This document shows positions 55,135 through 63,800 of a stretch of 64,000 nucleotides of DNA, in pieces; position 1 is the stretch's first letter, and every line of letters starts with the position of its first letter. The notes under the pieces were generated by a model, which saw nothing but the letters and a program-made list of their open reading frames with translations, did not search any database and was not told the origin of the DNA. The stretch lies in contig SAQL01000001.1 of NCBI GenBank assembly GCA_004020645.1, positions 25,167-89,166 on the forward strand. Reading direction: 5' to 3'. Position numbers and translations under genes: made by a program. Source of the stretch: Mesorhizobium sp. Lineage in GTDB: Bacteria > Pseudomonadota > Alphaproteobacteria > Rhizobiales > Rhizobiaceae.

Positions 55135-55944
55135 ATGGCGACGCAGGGCATCACAAAGGCGACTGGGGCCGACGAAGACGAGATCGTGCTTTCCGCGTGC
55201 GACATCACCGTGTCCTTCGGCGACAAGGTCATTCTCGACAGATTGTCGCTCGATATCAGGCGCGGCGAGATCCTCGGCTTTGTCGGCGCCTCTGGTGCCG
55301 GCAAGTCGGTTCTCCTGCGCACCATCCTCGGCCTGGTGCACAAGCAGTCGGGAACGATCAAGCTGTTTGGCGTCGATGTCGAAAAGGCGAGCGAGAGGGA
55401 GCGTCTTCGCATCGACATGCGCCTTGGCGTCCTCTTCCAGCACGGCGCGCTGTTTTCGGCGCTCACCGTTCTCGAAAACGTGCAGGTGCCGATGCGCGAA
55501 TATCTCGATTTGCCGAAAAAGCTGATGGACGAGCTGGCGATGCTCAAGGTCGAACTGGTCGGGTTGCCGCCGGATGCGGCGCAGAAATTCCCGTCCGAGC
55601 TTTCCGGCGGCATGATCAAGCGTGCGGCGCTGGCGCGCGCACTGGCGCTCGACCCCGACATCGTGTTCCTGGACGAGCCGACATCCGGCCTCGATCCGAT
55701 CAGCGCGGCTGAGTTCGACGAACTGGTCGTCAAGCTGCGCGATACCATGGATCTGACCGTGTACATGGTCACGCACGATCTCGACACGCTGTTCACCGCT
55801 TGTGATCGGGTGGCCGTGCTCGGCAACAAGAAAGTGCTGGTCGAAGGCACGATCGACGACATGCTCAGAAGCGAGGAACCCTGGGTGAAATCCTATTTTC
55901 GCGGAAAACGTGCGCGGCAACTTGATCTTGCGGCCCGCGCGTAG
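55135..55944 (+). CDS. mlaF: Lipid ABC transporter ATPase MlaF
   Basis: The 269-residue ATPase has Walker A GASGAGKSVLLRTI (about 51-64), Q-loop VLFQHGALFS, signature LSGGMIKRAALARAL, Walker B IVFLDEPTSGLDPIS and the H-loop VTHDLDTLF. It powers the MlaE permease. The ATG lies one base after the mlaE stop codon, so the two are co-translated. Confidence 0.95.
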   Translation: MATQGITKATGADEDEIVLSACDITVSFGDKVILDRLSLDIRRGEILGFVGASGAGKSVLLRTILGLVHKQSGTIKLFGVDVEKASERERLRIDMRLGVLFQHGALFSALTVLENVQVPMREYLDLPKKLMDELAMLKVELVGLPPDAAQKFPSELSGGMIKRAALARALALDPDIVFLDEPTSGLDPISAAEFDELVVKLRDTMDLTVYMVTHDLDTLFTACDRVAVLGNKKVLVEGTIDDMLRSEEPWVKSYFRGKRARQLDLAARA

Positions 55945-55958
55945 CCATAAGTGGATAA

Positions 55959-57332
55959 ATGGAAACCAGAGCCAACTACGTCATTGTCGGCATTTTCACG
56001 CTAGCCGCGATCCTGGCAGCATTCGCGTTCGTCTATTGGACGGCCGCGATCGGCGAGAGGGGTGAGACGGCGATGCTGCGGGTGCGCATTCCGGGATCAG
56101 CTTCCGGTCTCGGCCGCGGCAGTTTCGTGCTGTTCAACGGCGTCAGGGTTGGGGATGTAAGGCGCGTCTATATCGACCTCGCCAACCCGACCGCCGCCAT
56201 AGCCGAAGCCGAAATAGGCCGCACGACGCCGATCACCAAATCGACGCAGGCCGATATCGGCCTTGCTACCCTCACCGGTCAGGCCAATATCGAACTCAGG
56301 GGCGCCGACCTCAAGGAGGTCAACCTTCTCGACCAGGCGGAGGCGGAGGGCCGCGTCGCCGAGATCGTCGCCAACCCGTCGGCGGTAACCAACCTGTTGC
56401 AGACGGCGCAGAACATCTTCACCCGCGCCGATACGGTTCTCACACAGCTCGAAGGCTTCACCAGGGACGTTCGCGGGCCGCTGACGCAGACCGTCAACAA
56501 TGTGCAGACCTTCTCCGACGCGCTGGCCAAGAACTCCGACGGCATTGACAAATTCCTCGCCAGCGTCAGTTCGCTGGCGGACGAGTTGAGGGGCGTCTCG
56601 GGCAAGCTCGACGGCACGCTGAAGGCGGCGGAAGGGCTGCTCAACGCCGTCGACAAGGATCAGATCAAGAGCATTGTCGCCAATGTCGATACGGTGACCG
56701 AGAACCTGAAGGAAACCAGCAAGCAGTTCGACACGGTCGTCAGGAATGTCGATACCGCGGTGGGATCGATCAACGATTTCGCCCAACGGACGCAAGGCAC
56801 GCTGGCCAAGGTCGACGGTGTTCTCGACGGCATCGACCCGGCACAGGTTCGCACTGCGCTGGCCAACATCCAGAAGGCCAGCGAAAACGCCAACGAGGCT
56901 GCCGCCGATATCGCCAAGGTGACCAACAAATTCGCCAACCGGGCCGACGATATCGACCAGACGATCAAGGACGCGCAACAGCTCGCGGAGCGTCTCAACG
57001 ACGCTTCGGTGCGCGTCGACGGCATCCTCGCCAAAGTCGATACATTGCTTGGCTCAGGCCAGGCCGACGGCATGATAGCTGATGCCAGGAATACGCTCAG
57101 ATCGTTCAAGCAGGTCGCCGACACCCTGAACGCCCGCCTCGGCACCATCACCGACAATCTGGCGCGATTCTCCGGCCAGGGCCTGCAGGACGTCGAGGCG
57201 CTGGTCCAGGACAGCCGCCGTTCGATCAGCCGCATCGAAGAGGCGGTGACGGATCTCAGCCGGAATCCGCAGCGGATCCTGTCAGGCGGCGAAGGCGAGG
57301 TTCGGCAATTCGACGGCAGGGCGCGGCGTTGA
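55959..57332 (+). CDS. MlaD-type MCE lipid-binding protein
   Basis: The 457-residue protein has one N-terminal membrane anchor (about 8-28), an MCE domain (about 40-125: VRIPGSASGLGRGSFVLFNG, VGDVRRVYID) and a very long helical C-terminal region (130-450) of NANEAAADIAKV-type helices. E. coli MlaD is only about 180 residues, so this is the long, tube-forming type of MCE protein seen in rhizobia. It binds phospholipid at the periplasmic face of MlaE. Confidence 0.9.
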   Translation: METRANYVIVGIFTLAAILAAFAFVYWTAAIGERGETAMLRVRIPGSASGLGRGSFVLFNGVRVGDVRRVYIDLANPTAAIAEAEIGRTTPITKSTQADIGLATLTGQANIELRGADLKEVNLLDQAEAEGRVAEIVANPSAVTNLLQTAQNIFTRADTVLTQLEGFTRDVRGPLTQTVNNVQTFSDALAKNSDGIDKFLASVSSLADELRGVSGKLDGTLKAAEGLLNAVDKDQIKSIVANVDTVTENLKETSKQFDTVVRNVDTAVGSINDFAQRTQGTLAKVDGVLDGIDPAQVRTALANIQKASENANEAAADIAKVTNKFANRADDIDQTIKDAQQLAERLNDASVRVDGILAKVDTLLGSGQADGMIADARNTLRSFKQVADTLNARLGTITDNLARFSGQGLQDVEALVQDSRRSISRIEEAVTDLSRNPQRILSGGEGEVRQFDGRARR

Positions 57333-57378
57333 CTTCGGCTTTCGCCCGCCCCAAGAACAGCAGGCAAGTACGCTGCGG

Positions 57379-58047
57379 ATGCGGATTGCTCATACGATTC
57401 GGGGACGACGGGGATCGCGTGTGAAGTCGGTCGTGCTTAAATTGGGCGGGGTCAAAGCGGGCGGGCTCAAAGCGGGTGCGGCATTGCTTGCGCTTTCGCT
57501 TGCCGGTTGCGCGTTTCTGCCGGGCGGCAGGCCGGCGCCGCTGGACACATTCGAACTGTCGGCGCCATCACTCGATGCGCGCGGCCGCAGCCGCCGCCAG
57601 ATCCTCATTGCCCAACCCTCCGCGCTCAAGGCGCTGGACAGCCAGAACATCGTCATCAAGCCTTCCGTGCGTTCGATCCAGTACCTCAAGGGCGCGCAAT
57701 GGGCCGACCGGCTGCCGCTGATCGTGCAGGCGCGGCTGGCCGAGACATTCCAGCGCTCGGGCAGCTTCGCTGGTGTCGGCAAGCCGGGCGAGGGGCTGGC
57801 GATCGACTACCAGGTGATCGTCGAGGTCCGTTCCTTCGACGTCCGGGTCGACGGCGGCGGACATGCCGAGGTCGAGCTGTTCGTGCGGATACTGAACGAT
57901 CGCAATGGCGAGGTGCGCGCCTCGAAGAGCTTTACCGCGACCGCACCGGTCTCGGGCAGCGGCAATCAAGCCTATGTCGGCGCGCTCGACAGTGCGTTCG
58001 GCGATGCCGCCAAGGACATCGTCCGCTGGACCGATTCGGTGATCTGA
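57379..58047 (+). CDS. ABC-type transport auxiliary lipoprotein (PqiC-like)
   Basis: The 222-residue protein has a lipoprotein signal with the lipobox LAGC (Cys at about residue 45) and a body with LDTFELSAPS, ILIAQPSALKALDSQNIVIK and QWADRLPLIVQARLAETFQR, the COG3218/PqiC-like pattern of outer-membrane lipoproteins that accompany MCE systems. It completes the mlaEFD operon. ATG at 57379; a GTG at 57421 with GGGGA upstream would give a shorter, more usual signal peptide. Confidence 0.85.
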   Translation: MRIAHTIRGRRGSRVKSVVLKLGGVKAGGLKAGAALLALSLAGCAFLPGGRPAPLDTFELSAPSLDARGRSRRQILIAQPSALKALDSQNIVIKPSVRSIQYLKGAQWADRLPLIVQARLAETFQRSGSFAGVGKPGEGLAIDYQVIVEVRSFDVRVDGGGHAEVELFVRILNDRNGEVRASKSFTATAPVSGSGNQAYVGALDSAFGDAAKDIVRWTDSVI

Positions 58048-58517
58048 TACAGCCGGAACTGCCGGGCGCAGCTTAGGATCAAACTCAATCTTCTGGCTGC
58101 CGCCAATGGCCGAGACGGGGGTGGGGAACTGCCGTCCGTTTCGACGACTGGAACGGAACGAGCAGGGAGCGCCAATTACCGACCTTCCCGGCGCTTCTCC
58201 AAAGCCGCCCTTCGCGCTACAGCTTTGAATCGACCCCTTTCGGACGTAGACAGCGACTTGCATGAAGGTCTGATTTGGCTACGGCCAGCGGCTTTGGGGG
58301 CGATGGAAAGCCGCAACGTTCGCCTGCTTCGCCGCCGAGAGGCTGCGTGTTCGGCCGGGGACATAGCGCCAGCAAGCAAGCTCCGGATCCGCTGCCTTGC
58401 CTCCCGCAGCGACGACGCCCAGAACTCGAGCGTCTCGATCGAAACGCCCGTCATCCATGATCTCCGAATCATGGCGACCCATCGATTCAGCAACCAGAAA
58501 AGAACGCAGCTGCAACC
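58048..58517. other. Intergenic stretch with a possible transposase fragment
   Basis: These 470 bases contain no intact gene. On the minus strand, 58373-58493 encodes VSIETLEFWASSLREARQRI, which resembles the beginning of IS701-family transposases (ETLxxWASSLRxxKxRI). The frame then diverges. This suggests a decayed insertion-sequence remnant, at low confidence. Confidence 0.35.
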
Positions 58518-59687
58518 CTAGGACGCGTCGGTGGAGAATTTGTGTATCGTAGTCGACTTCAGCGTTTCGCCCGGTTTCAGCACCGTCGTCGGAAATGACG
58601 GCTTGTTCGGCGAATCCGGGAAGTGCTGCGTCTCAAGGCAGAAGCCGTCGGTCTGGCGGTATTGCTGACCGGCCGCGCCGACGAGCGTCGAATCGAGGAA
58701 GTTGCCGCTGTAGAACTGGACGCCGGGCTCGGTGGTCGAGATCTCCATGATCCGGCCCGAGCGCGGCTCGTAGACTCGGGCGGCGAGCGAAAGTCCACCA
58801 CCCGACCGGTTCAGCACGAAGTTGTGATCGTATCCGCGGCCATAGGCCATCTGTGGATCGCTCGAGCGGATGCGTGCGCCGATCGGCGCCCCTTGGCGGA
58901 AGTCGAACGGCGTGGCGGTCACGGAGGCGAGCTGCCCGGTCGGGATTAAGGTCGCATCGACCGGCGTGTAGCGATCGGCGTTGATCGTGAGGATGTGATC
59001 GTCGATCCCACCCGTGCCGTCGCCGGCGAGATTGAAGTAGGAATGACTCGTGAGATTGACCACGGTTGGTTTGTCGGTCGTCGCCTCGTAGTCGATGCGC
59101 AGCTCGTTGTCGTTGGTGAGGCTATAGACGACCTGGACCGTGAGCGTGCCGGGATAGCCTTCCTCGCCATCCTTGCTCGTGTAGTTGAGCCGCGCTGCGG
59201 CGCCGCTGACGCTGCTCAGCGGCTCGACCGACCAGACGACCTTGTCGAAGCCTTTCGCGCCGCCGTGCAGGCTGTTCGGCCCGTTATTGGCGGCGAGTTG
59301 GTATTGCGTGCCGTCGAGCGTGAACTTCGCGCCGCCGATGCGGTTGCCGTAGCGCCCGATCAAGGCGCCGAAATAGGGGTTCATGGATTCGTAGTCGGCG
59401 AGTTCCTTGAAGCCGAGCACGACGTTGTCGAGCTTGCCCCAGCGGTCGGGCACATTGATCGCCGTGATGATACCGCCATAGGCGATGAACTTGACGGACG
59501 CGCCCCTGTCGTTGGTGAGCGTGTAGAGATCGACGGCTTTGCCGTCCTGCGTGTTTCCGAATGGGGTCTTGTCCACAGAGCCGGCGCCGGCGCTCGTTCC
59601 CGTCAGCAACACGCCCATGCCGAGCACGGCCGCGCCGAGCACTGACCTATGCCAGGTACGCGACCTGTTTGGTTCGATCGGCGTCAT
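58518..59687 (-). CDS. Exported aldose 1-epimerase
   Basis: The 389-residue protein has a signal peptide (about 12-38, ending SAGA), then the GalM fold: GRYGNRIGGAKFTLDG, NNGPNSLHGGAKGFDKVVW (catalytic His), TSHSYFNLAGDG (second His) and a C-terminal TTEPGVQFYSGNF with GFCLETQHFPDSPN (catalytic Glu). It interconverts alpha and beta anomers of hexoses and, because of the signal, would act in the periplasm. GGGAGGAAA lies ahead of the ATG at 59687. No sugar transporter or catabolic gene is adjacent. Confidence 0.92.
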   Translation of the reverse strand: MTPIEPNRSRTWHRSVLGAAVLGMGVLLTGTSAGAGSVDKTPFGNTQDGKAVDLYTLTNDRGASVKFIAYGGIITAINVPDRWGKLDNVVLGFKELADYESMNPYFGALIGRYGNRIGGAKFTLDGTQYQLAANNGPNSLHGGAKGFDKVVWSVEPLSSVSGAAARLNYTSKDGEEGYPGTLTVQVVYSLTNDNELRIDYEATTDKPTVVNLTSHSYFNLAGDGTGGIDDHILTINADRYTPVDATLIPTGQLASVTATPFDFRQGAPIGARIRSSDPQMAYGRGYDHNFVLNRSGGGLSLAARVYEPRSGRIMEISTTEPGVQFYSGNFLDSTLVGAAGQQYRQTDGFCLETQHFPDSPNKPSFPTTVLKPGETLKSTTIHKFSTDAS

Positions 59688-59744
59688 GGTTTCCTCCCTC
59701 GATAGGCCTCTTCGCCGGGGGCTTCTGACGAACCGCCTGGACAA

Positions 59745-60352
59745 CCAATTCTAAACTCATCGGGCTATCAAGGTAAGCGCGTCCTGGTAGAGATTGTACA
59801 ATAGCATGCTTGAAAAGCGTGTGCCGGATACCGCCGGTCGCATCAGCTCATTGCCTGATCAAAATTGCCGTCGGTGCATGAATCGCAGGACGGGTGGCCG
59901 CCTGATTCCCGACTTCGATCTTGCTGCTAGTTGGTCTCGCAAAGCCATCCGATTGAGACGTAGAACGCGCCATAACGGTGAAATCCGAGCCGATGCCCCG
60001 GCCGGCTCGGTTGCGCCATTTCTGGGCACATCGAGCCGACCCTGTCGGTCGCCTCTCCGACCCGTTGGCCGACCTTCGTGTTGCTTCGCTGCAAGGACCG
60101 CACAGGGGTTAGCGGTTCGACGTCGCTGCGGGCGAACATAGTAGAACGGGATCGCCAGATCATTATCAAAAGATCTGACCGTCATTGAGCTTTCCGGAAA
60201 GGCAAAGGTCGCTTGGACGTGGCTGCGGGATTGGCAGCCTAACATGAAGGTCTGCGGCCCCGGTTCCAAAAAACCTCAGAACTTGTGTCGGATTGGTCAA
60301 GACCCGTTCGTCCTTGGGCAGGATCGACACTCCAATCACAAGGATAAATGAT
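59745..60352. other. Intergenic stretch without recognisable gene
   Basis: About 600 bases between the epimerase start region and the SRPBCC gene. Open frames here (59794-60141 plus, 59859-60269 minus) are Arg/Cys-rich, lack ribosome sites and do not resemble any family. It may be decayed sequence. I see no RNA gene. Confidence 0.5.
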
Positions 60353-60796
60353 ATGCCCAGTACCGTACGCCTGCACCGCGTCCTGGCAACCAGCCCAGAA
60401 AAAGTCTATCGCGCATTCGTTGAGGCGGACGCGCTCGCGAAATGGCTACCGCCCAACGGCTTTACCTGCACGGTTTATCATCTGGAACCCAAAGTTGGCG
60501 GCACATTCAAAATGTCGTTCCGCAACTTCACAACGGACAAAAGCCACTCGTTTGGCGGCGAATACATCGAGCTCGTTCCGGGCGAACGCCTGCGCTATAC
60601 GGACAAGTTCGACGATCCTGACTTGCCCGGCGAGATGCAGGTCACTGTGATATTGAAGAAAGTATCAGTCGGCACGGAGCTGGATATCACACAGGCAGGC
60701 GTGCCGGACGCCATTCCAGCTGAGGCTTGTTATCTCGGTTGGCAGGAGTCGCTGCGAAACCTGGCAAGGCTCGTCGAACCGGAGATCAATCAATAG
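60353..60796 (+). CDS. SRPBCC (AHSA1-like) domain protein
   Basis: The 147-residue protein begins MPSTVRLHRVLATSPEKVYR and has WLPPNGFTCTVYHLEPKVGG, FRNFTTDKSHSFGGEYIELV and GWQESLRNLARLVEPEI, the START-like fold of the AHSA1 group. Such proteins bind hydrophobic ligands or assist Hsp90; no specific role can be given here. AAGGA lies ahead of the ATG at 60353. A bidirectional terminator follows. Confidence 0.88.
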   Translation: MPSTVRLHRVLATSPEKVYRAFVEADALAKWLPPNGFTCTVYHLEPKVGGTFKMSFRNFTTDKSHSFGGEYIELVPGERLRYTDKFDDPDLPGEMQVTVILKKVSVGTELDITQAGVPDAIPAEACYLGWQESLRNLARLVEPEINQ

Positions 60797-60828
60797 AGCA
60801 TCATCCCGAGGACGTCGGGACGGCATAA

Positions 60829-60855
60829 AAAAGGCGGGAAATTTTCCCGCCTTTT
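60829..60855. terminator. Bidirectional terminator
   Basis: AAAAGGCGGGAAA (60829-60841) and TTTCCCGCCTTTT (60843-60855) are perfect complements around one T. A-runs and T-runs flank both sides, so it can end both the SRPBCC transcript and the convergent giant gene. Confidence 0.9.
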
Positions 60856-60873
60856 CGGTCCCTATCGCCTGAA

Positions 60874-63800
60874 TCAATGCAGGCGGCCGCTGGCGTGTGC
60901 AAGCATCGTATAGACCTTGCCGGTGTCCGACGTAAGGTAGGTCTGCGCCATCATGTTGTCGCGGTCGTTGCGCGACACGTCCTTGAGCAGTTTTTCGAAA
61001 TCGTCGCAGTAACGGTCGACGGCGGCGCGGAACTCCGCCTCCATCTGATATTTGCGACGGATCTCGTCGAAAGTCTGCTGACCCTTCAACGTGTAGAGAC
61101 GCCGCGTGAACACGTCACGCTCGCCGCGCCGGTAGCGGTCCCACAGCTCGATCGAGGCGTCGTGATCGATGGCGCGGGCGATGTCGACGGAAAGCGAGTT
61201 GAGCGACTCCACGACATGAAGCGGCGAGCGCTGGGCAGGGGCCGAGCGTGGCGCTTCCGAAGGTGCCGCGGGCTTGGTGCCCTCTTCGCGCGATGCCCCG
61301 GTCAAGAGATCGCGCACCCAGCCGCCCTGCGGCGTACGGCCATTGGGGTCGCGCTGGCGCGGCGCCGTCTCAGCCGGGCGTTCCAGGTCGAGCGTGCCGC
61401 GCAGTGCGGCGTCACCCGATGGCGCCTGCGGGCCAAGAGGCTCCGGTTGCGGGCCCGGAGGACGGCGCTGCGGCTCAGTGGCGCGCGTGGCAGGCGCTTG
61501 CGGCGCAGGACGCAGGTTGCGCGGCTCCGAGGAGTCGGTGTTGCGGCCCGATTTCGCAACGATTTCAGACAGTTCCTTCAGCGCGCTGATCTGCTCGGAA
61601 ACGGCGCGGCGGATGGCCGTGGTGGATTCCTTTGCCTCTTCCGGCATCTCGATGACGCCCTTCTTGAGCTCGGCGCGGGTGAGGTCGAGCTCGCTCTTGA
61701 TCGAGCCGGCGGTGCGCCGCATCTCCTCGGTCGCGTCGGCGAAGCGCTTCGTTGCCGAATCGACGACGTCGGAGATGGCGGTACGGATCTTGTCCGCCGA
61801 CTCCAGCGTCTTGCCTTCGGCGTTCTGCAACGTCTGGCCGACCAGATCCTCGAACGAGCGCATGACCTTTTCGAGATCCTCCGACTTCTTGACCAGGCCG
61901 ACGGCGAGGTCCTCCAGCGACGACTGCCTTTCCAGCGTGTGTTCGAGGTTGCTCTGGGCCGAGCTCAACAGATCCGAAGCACTGGACAGCAATCGGCTGT
62001 GCTCGTCGAACTTGGTGGCGATCGAGGCAACCTCGCGCAAGGTCGCCGATGACAGCTCGGTAAGCCGTGTCGTGTTCGAATCGACCAGGCGTGCCGAACT
62101 GGCGAAGGTCTGCGCGGCTTTTTCCGTCGTCGCCGCAAAGCTTTGCGTGCTGCCGGTCAGGCGTTCGTCGACCTGGCCGAGATTGGCCGCCGCCTGCTCG
62201 ATCAACTGACCGAGCTGCGAGCTCGAGGTGCTCATGCGGCCGATGAGATCGGCGACACTGTCGGCGAGCGTCGAGCGCGCGCCTTCGACGGCCGACAATG
62301 TTTCGGCCGTGCGGCTGGCGAGCGCATTGACGAGGGTGGCGTTTTCACTGCGCAGCTTCTCGGTGGCGCGTTCGGTCACCTCTTCCATGCTCTTTTGCAG
62401 TTCCGAGCCGCCCTGGGCGAAGCGCTCGACCAGCGGCCGCGCCGTTTCGTCGAGGATTTTCGAGATCTCGGCCGAACGTGCCGCAAGCATGGTGTTGAGC
62501 TCGCGGGTGTTGGTGCCGATGGTCTTCGCCGCGTCGTTGGTGCTCTGGCCGATATGCTGGCCGACCGCAGTGAAGGTTTCGGCGATCGAGTTGGCGCGCG
62601 AAATAAGTTGCGCCTCAGCAGTCGAAACCTGCTCGTTGAGCTTCTGGCCTATCGTTTCGGTGGTGTAGACGAGACGGTTTTCGACGCCGGCAACCTGCTC
62701 CTCGACGCGAGCCGCCGCAGCCGCCGCGCTGGATGCCAGGCGCTCGTCGGCGCCGGCGAGCGCCTGCTCGATTTCACGGGCGTGGACGGCCAGTTCCTGA
62801 CCGGTCTGCCTCGCACGTTCGGCAACCCGCTGCTCGGTGCTGGCAAACGCCCCGACGATGTTGTCGGCATGTTCTCCGATCGTCGACGTGCTGTCGGCGA
62901 TGCGGGATACCAGACGGTGATCCGCGTCGTCGAAGATACGGCCGATCTCGGATGCGCGGGCCGAGAGCGCCTCCGAACCTTCGGCGATGCGCGAGATCAG
63001 CTGCTGGTCGGCGGCATCGAAAATGCGGCCAAGGTCCGACGCCCGCGCTGCTAGCGCTTCGGCCGATTCGCCGATGCGCACGCCGAGCCGTTCGTCGGCG
63101 CCTTCGAAATTGCGCAGGATGTCGCCGGCGCGTGCCGCCAGCGACTGCGCCGTTTCGACCGCCCGGGCAACCAGCTTCTGGTCCGCCGCATCGAATGTAC
63201 CGGCGATCTCGCTGGCACGAGCGGCCAGCTGGTCGGCTGTTTCCTGGGCGCGCGTCAGCAAGGAGTTCGATGTGTCGTCGACACGGGCCATGATTGCGCT
63301 GGATGTATCCTCGGCGCGGGCAATGAGCGCACTCGACGTGTCTTCGGCACGTGCGGCGAGGCGGCGGTCCGCCTCCTCGAAGGTGCGGGCGATATCCTCC
63401 GCCCTGGCGAGCAAGGCGGCCGAGGTCTGCTCGGCACGTTCGGCGATCTTTCGATCGGCGTCGCTGAACGCCGCACCTGCCTGCTCATGCAGCGCGCTGG
63501 TGACTTCCATGACCTTTTCACGCAGCGCTCCCGCAACGAAGACGGCGCTCTTTTCGAGCACGCTGCGGACGTTGTCGACACCGGTCGACAGCGCGCGCTC
63601 CATGGTTCCGGCGCGCTCCTCGATGATGCCGGTCTGGCGGCTGAACGCCTGCTCGATCTTTTCGACGTCTGCGGCAATGGCGTCCGAGATGTCGGTGCTT
63701 CTGGCGGCGATCTGGTCGATATGGCCGGACAGGGAACGGTCGACTTCCTTGCGCGTATCGGCGAGCTTGGAGAGATCGTCCTCCAGCGCACGGGTCAGCG

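Noticed and set aside
52863..55862. A 999-codon open frame on the minus strand opposite mlaE and mlaF
   Set aside because: Only the part from 53846 down to 52863 resembles a protein family (dipeptide epimerase). The rest is the antisense of mlaE/mlaF, Ser/Arg-rich and kept open by high GC.
59794..60141. A 115-codon plus-strand frame between the epimerase and SRPBCC genes
   Set aside because: Arg/Cys-rich, no ribosome site and no family similarity.
62752..63459. Regularly spaced repeats that could suggest a CRISPR array
   Set aside because: The 87-base period is coding (29 residues, in frame, with variable third positions); there are no identical short repeats with unique spacers.
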